Part shown: positions 9,780 to 18,252 of the stretch, piece after piece
Layout: each line of letters opens with the position of its first letter
Position numbering within the stretch: the stretch's first letter is position 1
Made by a program: the position numbers and the translations under genes
Assembly (NCBI GenBank): GCA_965230375.1
Contig: CBDDKU010000006.1
Span: forward strand, 186,001 to 250,000
From: CBDDKU01 sp965230375
Lineage (GTDB): Bacteria; Bacteroidota; Bacteroidia; Flavobacteriales_D; Cryomorphaceae
Direction: 5' to 3'
DNA length: 64,000 nt
Notes under the pieces: model-generated
Seen by the model: only the letters and a program-made list of their open reading frames with translations
The model's database searches: none
Told to the model about the DNA's origin: nothing

Positions 9780-10597
9780 GTCAAAGTAAACTAGGTTTAA
9801 TTATATGACTGAAAAACACGTTAAAAGCATTTTCAACAACTTTTTATAAGAGCTTTGTAATTTAGGGTCTTATAAACTTAATCTCGCTCAAAAGCAATTA
9901 CTTCCCCCCGGTCTGCGGCAATTCTAATGCTGCGGAATTTTAAGCCCGAACTGAATATTGCCAACTTAGAAAAGTAGTACGGTTAGTAACGAGCACGACT
10001 CCGTAGGAATTAGATGGTTAAAAAACTAGATTTGGGAGGCCGTAGCATTGTACATGCAGCCAGCGGGGGTTAAAAGTAATTTACTGTGAAGGTATGAAGT
10101 ACGATATACGATGTGTTTCTTTTGCTGATGACCGTGATTATTTGGGCATCTCTATTTTGTGCAAAAGACCAAAGCTACAACGATATCTGTGCGAGTTTAA
10201 TATTTGCTTTCGGAGTTTCGGTGCTATGCGCTTTGGTAATTATCTTTTTTATTTTTTGAATAAGAAGTTTTATTGTCCAAAATAAGCTTTCTACATTTTT
10301 GTTCTTAGTTATTAATTCTCCATTGACAATGGGTGTTGTGATAGTGTATTTCTGAAGTGTTTTTGGAGTTTCCCTAGTGACCTGAAGAACCCGCTCCCTT
10401 CAGTTTACTTTCTTCGGTCATAATATCGCTCCGCTTTATTTAGATTTCTGGGGCCTAGTTTCTAAATCATAATGAAAAGTCCAAGTCATAACTGGCTTGG
10501 GCTTACTTCATTCTCACCATTTTTCTCCTTCTAAGGTACACTTCCCCCGCAATAATGAGATCATGGAAAATTGAAGGGGTAAGGTGGGTCATTTAAC
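9780..10597. other. 818-base gap without a convincing gene
   Basis: About 9898-10090 is a block richer in G+C than its surroundings, broken by stops in all frames; it could be a decayed gene or non-coding RNA, and I cannot identify it. A weak small frame at 10113-10259 (GTG start, about 48 residues, two hydrophobic stretches) follows. A hairpin with arms AAGTCCAAG and CTTGGGCTT (10477-10504) lies downstream of the minus-strand gene that ends at 10598 and may act as its terminator. The stretch 10507-10661 is shared with 13037-13190. Confidence 0.4.
10113..10259 (+). CDS. possible 48-residue two-helix membrane peptide
   Basis: A frame opened after an in-frame TGA at 10095 reads from GTG 10113 (or ATG 10128) to TGA at 10257-10259. 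It encodes two hydrophobic stretches (FLLLMTVIIWASLF and LIFAFGVSVLCALVIIFFIF) separated by a polar segment CAKDQSYND. This is the amino-acid pattern of a small membrane protein. There is no visible ribosome site and no neighbour that would support it, and a shifted frame of similar length overlaps it, so it may be chance in an AT-rich gap. Confidence 0.2.
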   Translation: MFLLLMTVIIWASLFCAKDQSYNDICASLIFAFGVSVLCALVIIFFIF

Positions 10598-11044
10598 CTA
10601 ATACTGACTCCTTAAAGCCTTTTCTTCTTCCTTTTGGTTGTGTTTGTGGGTTTTGTAGATGGCAATTACCATACAAATTGGCATATAACATAGAAGGATA
10701 AGAGTTACACTTCCTGCCACTAACATTCTAATGTAGAGAATGGTTTCGTTTGCAATGTTGGCTGTAACAATGTATAGAAAAAAGCTAAGGATAGGGAAGA
10801 GAAGCATCATTAGAGCCGTCAAACTACTGACATAAAACAATCCAAATGGCCCAAAAACGAATGTGAGAGCATTGGATAAAGTCATGCTTTTCTTTTTGGG
10901 TATGTATGTGTGGGAGATGTAGTTAGAACTAACTGATTCTGCCTTTAAATAGGTTATGCTTTGGGGATAAAGCCTATAGTAATCGTTTAGAGTTTTGTTT
11001 GGGTTAGAATGTAACCAATCTTTTGGCGTAGGTCTTTCTGCCAT
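10598..11044 (-). CDS. small multi-pass membrane protein, copy A
   Basis: 148 residues. A polar N-terminus with DWLHSNPNKTLNDYYRLYP (8-26) and the basic IPKKKS (48-53) is followed by hydrophobic segments at about 54-73 (containing FGPFGLFY), 74-95 and 103-129, and a charged tail (KTHKHNQKEEEK). The GPFGLFY turn recalls small YqaE/TM2-like membrane proteins, but I do not assign a family. A paralogue at 20081-20530 differs at only 13 of the first 140 residues by hand alignment, while the extreme C-termini differ. The ATG at 11044 is preceded by a structured leader conserved between both copies. The retained reading frame, with substitutions mostly conservative, indicates a real, selected protein. 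Confidence 0.7.
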   Translation of the reverse strand: MAERPTPKDWLHSNPNKTLNDYYRLYPQSITYLKAESVSSNYISHTYIPKKKSMTLSNALTFVFGPFGLFYVSSLTALMMLLFPILSFFLYIVTANIANETILYIRMLVAGSVTLILLCYMPICMVIAIYKTHKHNQKEEEKALRSQY

Positions 11045-11270
11045 AGTAAGTCGATGTTATATCCCATCAACCCAATGAGAGTGGTTTAGTCTGAAAAAGG
11101 CGATGGGCTGAAAGCCATACTTGTACTCGAGGTACCGCCAAGCACCCTTACCACAAAATAAACTAACAACCCATCTTTCGATGAGCGTTCAGTCTATCAT
11201 TCCTGTGGTAGTTGAAAATATTGGCGGTTTCCGAATACAGTTTGATAGCTAATCGCTAACTAATCTTATA
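11045..11270 (-). other. structured leader/palindromic element with covarying stems, copy A
   Basis: The 226 bases in front of the copy-A gene are mostly shared with copy C (20531-20745). They fold into nested stems: ACCGCCAA (11134-11141) with TTGGCGGT (11221-11228), TACCACA (11149-11155) with TGTGGTA (11204-11210), and an inner hairpin CATC-TTTC-GATG (11172-11183). A further bulged hairpin is ATGGGCTGAAAGCCAT (11103-11118). In copy C both outer stems have different bases, yet pairing is kept. Loops and flanks are nearly invariant, so selection acts on the fold. Drawn on the minus strand because the gene starts immediately after it. It may be a structured RNA leader, an independent RNA or a DNA element; the sequence does not decide. 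Confidence 0.6.
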
Positions 11271-11775
11271 TGTATAGAATTACTTTCTAATCAATATTGT
11301 CTTGCTTTTATGAGGAGATAAATATATGAAGATGAATGAAGAGAGTTTCTTTCTAAGGCTATTCAATTCGTTTACCGCAGAAAGGGTAATTCTTTTGTTA
11401 TAAGTTGTCCAACTTAAAAGCCTGTAAGTCACAACAAATCAATATGATATTGACTTTAGTTATTCTGTGCGGTCTGTATGTGTCAGTATATCAGGATGTT
11501 GTGATCGAAGAGGATGTGCAACGATATATAAATGGTCGGCACGATCTTCATCACAGGCAAGATTGAGCTTTTTAATAACAAGAAGGTTCAACTTGACATT
11601 ATTTTTGTAACGGCCAGCTAAATGATTGGATAAATCAACTGGCAAGAAACGTTCCGAAAGTCTCTTTTCAAAGGTCTTTCACACGAAGAATCTTTGAACT
11701 GATGCTCCTGCTCAAATTGAAATTCTCGATTTGAAGGGGTCGGACGTGTATATGTTAGAATAAAAAAGAAATGGA
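11271..11775. other. 505-base gap, no gene seen
   Basis: AT-rich sequence between the copy-A leader and a small plus-strand gene. Frames here are short and have poor amino-acid composition. No hairpin terminator, tRNA or repeat was recognised apart from the conserved flank that ends near 11265. Confidence 0.4.
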
Positions 11776-11970
11776 ATGAACCTGATTGGAATTTTAATAC
11801 TCATGTTGATTTTTGCTACCATTTTGTTGGTTGCCTTTTTAAGTCCCGACCGAAGTAACCGTGTTATCCGTTTTGTACATGGAGCTATGAAGTTGTTACC
11901 CTTGACTTCTATTTGTAAGGCCTTAGCAGAAGTTGCAAGGAGTAGAAGTAGTCGTAAAATTGGAGAGTAG
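11776..11970 (+). CDS. 64-residue single-pass membrane protein
   Basis: Starts with a strong hydrophobic segment (residues 2-22, NLIGILILMLIFATILLVAFL), followed by SPDRSNR and an amphipathic basic C-terminal half (FVHGAMKLLPLTSICKALAE, then RSRSSRK). This is a typical N-out/C-in single-span design with a positively charged cytoplasmic tail. I know no named family. It precedes the 136-residue gene by 183 bases on the same strand. The minus-strand frame over the same bases has no such order and is a shadow. Confidence 0.45.
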   Translation: MNLIGILILMLIFATILLVAFLSPDRSNRVIRFVHGAMKLLPLTSICKALAEVARSRSSRKIGE

Positions 11971-12153
11971 ATTTTGCACACTTTTAGTCTTAAGAATTCT
12001 GCAACAAAAATGGAGGAGAATTAAATCTTAGATGAAAAATGTTCATTTTGTCATGATCACAATTGACCATTTACCTTCAAAAATGTCAGTAAAGATGGTC
12101 ATATTGACATCAAATAGAATTGGATGTTGTAAAGACTTGAATAAAAAAGAATT

Positions 12154-12564
12154 ATGACATTAAGAGATGCAATGGGGTATGAATACCTTATCAGAAAGGC
12201 GTATAACTGTGGTCGATTTGGCGGCCCTGGAGCAAATGCAGATGTTTTCAGAGGTTATGAAACAGCTCAAGTCAGATACCGTGAGAATATGAATGCGTTA
12301 AAAAATAACAAGCCCAAGACATGGAAGAAGCCAATTGAGGAACTTGCTTTCATAGCGGGACAAGAAGCGGGGGAAGTTGCGACTTACATTAATGTGGCCT
12401 TAGAACATGTACAGAAACGATTTGAAGATCAACTGAGCTCCAAGCAAGAAGAGATTTTTGAGGAGTTAAGAATGTTGCTCACTGATCCAACTGAAAAAAA
12501 CATCGGTGACGTATTGGAAAAAGGCCATGAACTTTTTCAAGAACTAAACCTACAAATTGGGTAG
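12154..12564 (+). CDS. hypothetical 136-residue soluble protein
   Basis: Encodes a mostly helical, soluble protein without signal peptide: MTLRDAMGYEYLIRKAYNCG at the start, then a Gly-rich FGGPGANAD, and a charged helical second half (EHVQKRFEDQLSSKQEEIFE) likely to form a coiled coil. Family not recognised. Codon and amino-acid composition look like a genuine gene, unlike the surrounding gaps. The upstream 180 bases contain the inverted repeat TGACCAT (12064-12070)/ATGGTCA (12095-12101), a possible operator. It may pair with the membrane peptide at 11776; that is inference from position. Confidence 0.6.
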   Translation: MTLRDAMGYEYLIRKAYNCGRFGGPGANADVFRGYETAQVRYRENMNALKNNKPKTWKKPIEELAFIAGQEAGEVATYINVALEHVQKRFEDQLSSKQEEIFEELRMLLTDPTEKNIGDVLEKGHELFQELNLQIG

Positions 12565-13262
12565 CAAAAGAGTGTCGATCAGTTCCTGAAATTGCAATTC
12601 AAATTTAGGATGTTGAGTATTATTTGGGATACTGCCCTTATTTTATTTTTTGATAGTGAAAATGAAAGAGTTTGATAGGTCATATGGAGTGCAACTATAA
12701 TTTCCATGTAGATCTAACTTGCTGTAGGACTTAAAATCGTTAGAGATATAAGCTCTAAATCTAAAGCGGCAACTTTCCTTAAATCGGAGATTTTGAAAAT
12801 CAGATCAGAAAGATTTATCATGTAAAACGTGTTCGCCATAATCGATAGACTGATTTTGAGAATTTCATTTGGCGATGATTGCAATTTGGGTAGTGAATCA
12901 AAATAGTGATTTGAATCCAAATCGCCATATGATTTTTGTTTTCAGCTGATAATTTAATCGTTTAGGTATAAGAGTAGTGATGAATTGCAGTTCTACCACA
13001 ATTTCACATTTAGATAGAGTGAACGCACAGTCTTCATTCATTCTCACCATTTTTCTCCTTCTATGGTACACTTACCCCGCAAAAATGAGAATATGGAAAA
13101 ATGAAAGGGTAAGGAGGATTAATCAACTTAAAACTTAATCATTAGAGCTTTTTCTTCTTCCTTTTGGTTGTGCTTGTGGGTTTTGTAGATACCACACTAC
13201 TCAAACCGGTGCTTGGTATGAGATATGATCTTTACTATATCTACTAAAACTATCACTTTAGT
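12565..13262. other. 698-base gap holding a truncated duplicate
   Basis: Contains no convincing gene. Its main content is the partial duplicate at 13037-13190 (separate entry). The rest is AT-rich with only short frames. Confidence 0.45.
13037..13190 (-). pseudogene. truncated third copy (B) of the small membrane protein gene: 3' end and downstream flank
   Basis: About 154 bases match 10507-10661, that is the last codons and downstream flank of the copy-A gene. On the minus strand it still reads IYKTHKHNQKEEEKALMIK followed by a stop, corresponding to the C-terminal tail of copy A (IYKTHKHNQKEEEKAL). The match stops abruptly after TTTTGTAGAT at 13190; everything encoding the membrane segments and the structured leader is missing. 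The downstream flank matches copy A but not copy C, so A and B share one side and A and C the other. Confidence 0.7.
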
Positions 13263-14855
13263 TTATTCTTTCAACACAGTTACATTGCCAGAGGTACTCT
13301 TCACAACTCCATTCATGTCTGTATAGGTGATTACCCAATAGTAAGTTCCGTCGTTTACATTAAGACCATCCCAATAAATATTCAATCCTTCAGCTTCAAA
13401 CACTAACTTTCCCCAACGGTCGTAGATTTTTGTACTCATTGTAAGAATATCTTCTCGCATGTATGGAGCAAATACATCATTTTTTCCATCGTTATTCGGA
13501 GTTATGATGTTGGGTAGGTTTAGAACATCATTAAAACACTCATCGAAGTGAACATAGACCGTGGCTTCTGAAGTGCAATTGAGCATGGTAACTTCTACAG
13601 AATACTCCCCACTATTTGTTGGAATAAAATATGAATTGGTTGAACCATCCTGCCAGACGTAGCTCGCATTTTGGATCTCATCATTGACCATTATAGAATC
13701 GCCATTGCAGACTATTAAATCGCTGGGTAATTGTACATCCGGACTCGGATTGAAAAAAACTTCAATTGAATCGATCGTCATACAGTCTTCCAGACTGGCT
13801 TCTACCCAATATTCACCTTCATCGGTAACTTCGTAAACAGGGCTAGTTGAGTTGTCTTGCCAGGTGTAAGTTGCATTAGGAAATGTGGCGTCTAAGAATA
13901 GTGTCTCATTATCACAAAGAGTCGTGTCATTTCCAAGTTCTATTTGAGCCTGAGAAAACATGTTCACTTGTACCGTATCAGTATAGGTGCCACAAACATC
14001 CGATATCTCAACCCAATATGTTCCGGGTTCAGTGATTTCATAGGTAGGATCTGTTGACAGGTCTTGCCATGTGTAATCTGCATCAGGAGAGAAAGCATCC
14101 AAAGTAATTGTATCTCCTTCGCAGAGTAAGATCTCATCATCAAGATCAACAGGACCACGTACGTCCACATCATCGATATAGTAATAAGACCATTGTTCAG
14201 ATCCACCGGGTACGCTGAGGTATTGTGTTTCATTCGGATGATCAAAATTTCCAAGCGTGATGTATTGTTCATTGCCAACTGCTTTGTAACATCCAGAAAT
14301 TTTATTCCAACTTATTTTATTAGTGACGAAGGTGTTGAACCCTACATGATCATCAAATGAAAACGTACTTAAGCCCGTATCATAAGTAATTTGCTCTTCT
14401 GAGATGTATGCGCCAAAATTTTTGGTTGAACGACCGCATTTATCACTGAGACTTACGTGAAATGAAACGCGATAATTCACTCCAGCTTCTAATGGAGACA
14501 GGAAAGGTGCTTGAATGTATTCTCGTGCATACCTTGATTCAAAGCTCCAAAGTACAAACACGCCGGCATAACCTTCCCCTGAATGAGGAAGTTGGCTACC
14601 TGTCCAATTGTCAGGAACACAGATGCCCGGGGGCGTATCTCCACAAGTAGTTCCAGCGCAAGAATGGAATAAGTCCGGCGTAGAAAAAGGGGCAACCCAG
14701 GGTTCTGCAAGATATAGTTGAGTGTCATTCGTTGGACAGCTCGAGTAACTCTCAAAACTCGGGTTAGGAACCAAGTTTTGCCCTTTCAATACTGTAGAAT
14801 TTAAAAGCAATATTGCCAAAGGATAAAAAAACGTGTATCTCAATTTTAATCTCAT
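13263..14855 (-). CDS. secreted protein with gliding-motility-type C-terminal domain (type IX secretion cargo)
   Basis: 530 residues. A signal peptide (about 1-25) is followed by NLVPNPSFESYSSCP, the start of a jelly-roll, carbohydrate-binding-like domain reaching about residue 215. Three related Ig/PKD-like repeats follow, each with LCxxxTxxLDA... and a YxWQDxST motif (DYTWQDLST, TYTWQDNST, SYVWQDGST). The last 90 residues (ITPNNDGKNDVFAP, IYDRWGKLVFE, GTYYWVITY) are the CHU_C/gliding-motility-associated tail that sends type B cargo through the type IX system. Likely a surface adhesin or binding protein. It stands alone in the accessory region, with no partner on either side. Confidence 0.88.
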   Translation of the reverse strand: MRLKLRYTFFYPLAILLLNSTVLKGQNLVPNPSFESYSSCPTNDTQLYLAEPWVAPFSTPDLFHSCAGTTCGDTPPGICVPDNWTGSQLPHSGEGYAGVFVLWSFESRYAREYIQAPFLSPLEAGVNYRVSFHVSLSDKCGRSTKNFGAYISEEQITYDTGLSTFSFDDHVGFNTFVTNKISWNKISGCYKAVGNEQYITLGNFDHPNETQYLSVPGGSEQWSYYYIDDVDVRGPVDLDDEILLCEGDTITLDAFSPDADYTWQDLSTDPTYEITEPGTYWVEISDVCGTYTDTVQVNMFSQAQIELGNDTTLCDNETLFLDATFPNATYTWQDNSTSPVYEVTDEGEYWVEASLEDCMTIDSIEVFFNPSPDVQLPSDLIVCNGDSIMVNDEIQNASYVWQDGSTNSYFIPTNSGEYSVEVTMLNCTSEATVYVHFDECFNDVLNLPNIITPNNDGKNDVFAPYMREDILTMSTKIYDRWGKLVFEAEGLNIYWDGLNVNDGTYYWVITYTDMNGVVKSTSGNVTVLKE

Positions 14856-15493
14856 CGCCTTTTACTTGGTACGAAAGATCGCAAGAATAATGAATAAATA
14901 CTACTCAAAAGCGTAGACTTCGGCATTAGGATGTTAAAAACATCAGTCGACAATTATTCTTAATGAAGCTTAGAAGTATTATCAGTTATTCAAATGGATA
15001 AACTTCGAAAGATTCAAATTTCGAAGATTAAGACTGGCCCATCCTGGGTCAAGGAAATTTTCAATTAGTAGCTGTACTATATCAATTTGCCCAGTTTCAT
15101 GGTGTTCTCTGGAGCAAATGATTGAACCCTTAGGTATAAAGGGAAACTTACTTTTGGTAATATAAAGTATTGATTAGCTCTTAACCTGAGAGTTGAAAGA
15201 TCTGCAGAGCGTACTTTTATATCGGAATCCTGTTTTTCTCATCTCTGAATCACCAAAAGCTGCTTTTATGACATCCACGAATTTAAAATCGTGGATAATT
15301 CTGTTTATTAAACTTTTGATTAATAAATGTTTTGGAACTTAGAAACGCTAGTTTTGATTTGTTACAGTTCCTTAAGCGCGTACTTTGATTTCATTTTTTT
15401 AATGCTGATTTTGAAATCTCGTTGTAGTGAATCGTGTTTGAAGACGAGTACAATTGAATAAAACAACTAACAGACCTAAAAGCTAAAATTAGT
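14856..15493. other. 638-base gap, probable control region of the next operon
   Basis: No gene seen. It separates a minus-strand gene from the plus-strand HExxH/SIR2 operon, so promoters for both must lie here. Two neat inverted repeats at 15273-15327 (separate entry) are the only structure noticed. Confidence 0.5.
15273..15327. promoter_or_regulatory. tandem pair of perfect 8-bp inverted repeats
   Basis: ATCCACGA (15273-15280) and TCGTGGAT (15289-15296) with an 8-base spacer, then TTTATTAA (15304-15311) and TTAATAAA (15320-15327), again with an 8-base spacer. The identical geometry, 24 bases each and 7 bases apart, about 170-220 bases before the operon start, suggests repressor sites or small hairpins in the leader. 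No known operator recognised. Confidence 0.4.
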
Positions 15494-17506
15494 ATGTGGC
15501 TTATAGTACGGAGTATTCTTGATGAAAGTCGAAGTGAAGAGTCTCCCAAAAAGTATGTTAAGGCTCTAAAAAAGTTTACGGATATTGATGAATATCAAGA
15601 TCGAATCAGAATATCTCCAATATTTCCTTTTGACGGTCAAAATGAACATAGCCTATTTGAAGATTCAATTGATGGAACTTTTGTTATGCTCTTTCCAAAA
15701 AATGCCGGGAAACTGTTTACATACCTTCAAAATGAATTGCAAGTAGATGAGCCGGAAGTTTTCTATACATTCGGGTTGTGCTCTGTAATTCTGTTTTTTA
15801 AACACAAGAAATCAGTTGATTTTGTTTATGACAAATCGATACAGTCGATGCTTGTCACTTTCGAAATTTGGGAGGTAAATAAAAACGAAATCGTTAGCTC
15901 CAAAGACGGAACGATTCTTGAGTGTCCGAGTCCAATAGATCTTGATTTCTCAAGGTATCAATTTGTTAATGATTACCCGTTGTTTCAAGAATTGCTCGCA
16001 ACCACCAGAACATTTAGCTTATACTGCTCGAAATATTCAGGCGTTGTTGATTTCCGTTATGAAATGCTTTTAATTGAGGTCAACAACTTATTGGAACAAT
16101 ACGAAAAGCTTCTTCCAACGAAGAAGAAAGAAAGAACGAAACTGTTTCAACTTGAAGATAAGGCTGTACAGCTAATCTCGAATATTTCATATCTTACAAC
16201 TCAAGCCTTTAGTGGAATAGTTCCACTTATGGAGCGCAGGTCTATTTTGAGAAGGCACACTTTATTTGGAATTGGCAATTCAATTCGAGCACTTTCGAAA
16301 GTAGTAAATCACATAGTTGTTGAATTTGAGGAGTTTGACCTAATTGCCCGGATACGAGAAAATTTCTATCAACAGGGTAGTTGTTTGGAAGGACTTTCTT
16401 GGAACCCATTTAAATATGATAGAGCAAAATGGAAAGCCAAAAACATTGAGTCACTATCTTTCTCCGCACCAACGAAGTACCAAAACTTCAAACTGCCATT
16501 TTACAGTGCCCGCTTAGGCTTCAGAGAAACTGAATACGCTATTTCTGCGAAAATTCAATCCATTACTTATGGATTGAGCAAAGAGTGGAGTATACTGACA
16601 CTCACTCATGAATTAATGCATGATCAAGTCAGAAGATTGGTAAACTTCATTCTTTTTGATGAGCTTGAGTCCGAAGAAGAAAACACTGAAAAGTATTCCG
16701 AGTATGCATCAATTTTAAAAGACAAGGTCTCAAATGGCTTCTCTGATTCTGATAGGCTGATTGACTCTGTCCGAGCTATAATTTATGGAACTTGTCTTGT
16801 TTCAGAATCAACAGGTAGTCTAACTTTTAAGTCAACGGTTCCGGTTAACACAGCTGCTCAAAAGAAACTAATGGTCCCCGATAATTTTAGAGCACTTGCA
16901 GATGTATACAACAAGCACAGCCATAGTATTATTGAGGTTTTCGTCCACCTATTTGATTATCACTATATCTATCGGGGAGAAATTAAGTTTTATTTAAAGT
17001 CAATTTGGAGAACCTGGTTTACTGTAAACAACGTTTTTTCAAACTTGAGAGAATATGTTTTAAGATCCTTGCTCGTTGCTTCCACTAGGGTTAAGTCTTC
17101 CGATGAATACGATAGGTTTGAAGAGTCAATCAATATTTTGAGAGATGCGGTTCTGAGTATAAATGCCGAGAATGAATATATTGCTGAAGTCGTTGATTAC
17201 TTGAATCATCGGTGCATCGATGAATGTAGCTCAACCTTTATGTCTTACCTCAGATTGGTCGATATGGTATGTGACTTATTTCTTTCTGACAACTTATCAG
17301 ACAGACTGATTAAAGACGACAATATGTCTTCTTTGGGGGAAATGAATGGAGATATTGATTTTACATACAATGGGATTGACCGCTTCGATATAGAATTAGG
17401 AAGTCCCCTGTCTTATCTAATTGCTAGGCTTGAATATGTGGATCAGCATGGTGGAGATATTTCATTGGATTATCACACTTGTATATCTTACCTAGCTTTT
17501 TCGTAA
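15494..17506 (+). CDS. HExxH-motif protein, first gene of a SIR2 operon
   Basis: 670-residue soluble protein, no signal peptide or membrane segment. The clearest motif is LTHELMHDQ with His372-Glu373-x-x-His376, the zinc-binding signature of gluzincin/metzincin-like metallopeptidases, placed in a predicted helix as expected. Acidic residues that could give a third ligand follow (for example in DELESEEENTEKYSEY) but none is certain. The remaining sequence, including the long C-terminal helical part, matches no family I know. The gene is followed after 11 bases by a second gene and then by a SIR2-family gene with overlap, so they are probably made together. A role as phage sensor, protease effector or activator in a defence unit is inference. 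Codon use is AT-rich like its neighbours. Confidence 0.7.
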   Translation: MWLIVRSILDESRSEESPKKYVKALKKFTDIDEYQDRIRISPIFPFDGQNEHSLFEDSIDGTFVMLFPKNAGKLFTYLQNELQVDEPEVFYTFGLCSVILFFKHKKSVDFVYDKSIQSMLVTFEIWEVNKNEIVSSKDGTILECPSPIDLDFSRYQFVNDYPLFQELLATTRTFSLYCSKYSGVVDFRYEMLLIEVNNLLEQYEKLLPTKKKERTKLFQLEDKAVQLISNISYLTTQAFSGIVPLMERRSILRRHTLFGIGNSIRALSKVVNHIVVEFEEFDLIARIRENFYQQGSCLEGLSWNPFKYDRAKWKAKNIESLSFSAPTKYQNFKLPFYSARLGFRETEYAISAKIQSITYGLSKEWSILTLTHELMHDQVRRLVNFILFDELESEEENTEKYSEYASILKDKVSNGFSDSDRLIDSVRAIIYGTCLVSESTGSLTFKSTVPVNTAAQKKLMVPDNFRALADVYNKHSHSIIEVFVHLFDYHYIYRGEIKFYLKSIWRTWFTVNNVFSNLREYVLRSLLVASTRVKSSDEYDRFEESINILRDAVLSINAENEYIAEVVDYLNHRCIDECSSTFMSYLRLVDMVCDLFLSDNLSDRLIKDDNMSSLGEMNGDIDFTYNGIDRFDIELGSPLSYLIARLEYVDQHGGDISLDYHTCISYLAFS

Positions 17507-17517
17507 ATTTTGCAATT

Positions 17518-18252
17518 ATGGAGTATACCCAATATTACGTAGATCGACGCAAATATTACTTTGTCTCTTTTAAAGATTCACGCGGGGCGGTTACACAATA
17601 CTTGAAGTCCATCGCTTCGAATTTTCAGGATGAGTCTGAAGTTGTTGCAAAATTTATCTATTCAACAGCGAAAAGACTTCATCTAGGTCAGAGAACTAAT
17701 TTTGATCATGGTGAAAATTATTCATATGGTTGCTTTTTAGTGAGGAATGAAGAATGTCTTGTCACAACTATTATTGCTCCTTTCGCTATTATAATCGATG
17801 AATTGTTCGGGAGTTCGAAACTTTTCCCACTGCATAAATGCATTAAAGTGAATTTAGATAGTGTTCTAAATAGAATTTTTAATCAAGATCTTCTGAAAGA
17901 GAAACTAAGAGTTTCAATTACGGGTGTTGAAGTTGCTCGATCTGGTAGTACAAACCTTTCTAATATTATGATCAAAGGAAGGCAACCGTTTGATGATAAG
18001 ATTGGTTTAGTAGTATACGATTTAATCCAAAGTCGCGAAGATAATTCTGAAGCTGTTTGGTTTCCTACCAAATGTAAATTGGGAGTAATATTTTCTCTTG
18101 ACGACTTAACTAGAAAACGACATGACATTAGTTTGACAGTCGATAAGCATGGCTTCTTCTCCTTTTATATGAGGTCTAATTATTCCAGTGTTCTCTTTGT
18201 CAATGATTTCATAAGCTTCCTATACAGCTTTAACTTTGTGTCGGATGATTAA
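17518..18252 (+). CDS. unknown protein, middle gene of the HExxH/SIR2 operon
   Basis: 244 residues from ATG 17518 (MEYTQYYVDRRKYYFVSF). A longer frame from TTG 17479 would overlap the previous gene and has no support. Mixed alpha/beta composition, no membrane segment or signal peptide, no motif I recognise. It begins 11 bases after the stop of the HExxH gene, and its last codons overlap the ATG of the SIR2 gene (ATGATTAA), which implies translational coupling and fixed stoichiometry with the SIR2 protein. A structural or sensor subunit is possible, but no function is assigned. Confidence 0.6.
   Translation: MEYTQYYVDRRKYYFVSFKDSRGAVTQYLKSIASNFQDESEVVAKFIYSTAKRLHLGQRTNFDHGENYSYGCFLVRNEECLVTTIIAPFAIIIDELFGSSKLFPLHKCIKVNLDSVLNRIFNQDLLKEKLRVSITGVEVARSGSTNLSNIMIKGRQPFDDKIGLVVYDLIQSREDNSEAVWFPTKCKLGVIFSLDDLTRKRHDISLTVDKHGFFSFYMRSNYSSVLFVNDFISFLYSFNFVSDD

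Noticed and set aside
10094..10285. 63-residue frame
   Set aside because: Poor composition with a run of charged and Cys residues, overlaps a better hydrophobic frame, and has no neighbours or signals.
11045..11270. Retron or group II intron origin of the structured leader
   Set aside because: No reverse transcriptase gene lies anywhere in the window, and the fold does not show the characteristic msr-msd arrangement.
11045..11270. Integron attC site
   Set aside because: Kept only as an alternative: covarying palindromes fit, but there is no integrase of that type, no cassette array, and the conserved R-box sequence GTTRRRY/RYYYAAC was not found at the ends.
11281..11300. TTACTTTCTAATCAA as a left attachment repeat of the mnmE end (TTACTTTCCTATACAA)
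   Set aside because: Only the first eight bases match exactly; too weak to call an att site.
11712..11981. Minus-strand frame over the 64-residue gene
   Set aside because: The plus strand has a clean membrane segment plus basic tail; the minus frame has no domain order.
17479..17517. Longer start (TTG) for the middle gene of the SIR2 operon
   Set aside because: It would overlap the HExxH gene by 28 bases, and ATG 17518 gives a normal spacing.
18236..18244. TTG start for the SIR2 gene
   Set aside because: Adds three residues without support; ATG 18245 overlaps the previous stop in a classic coupled arrangement.
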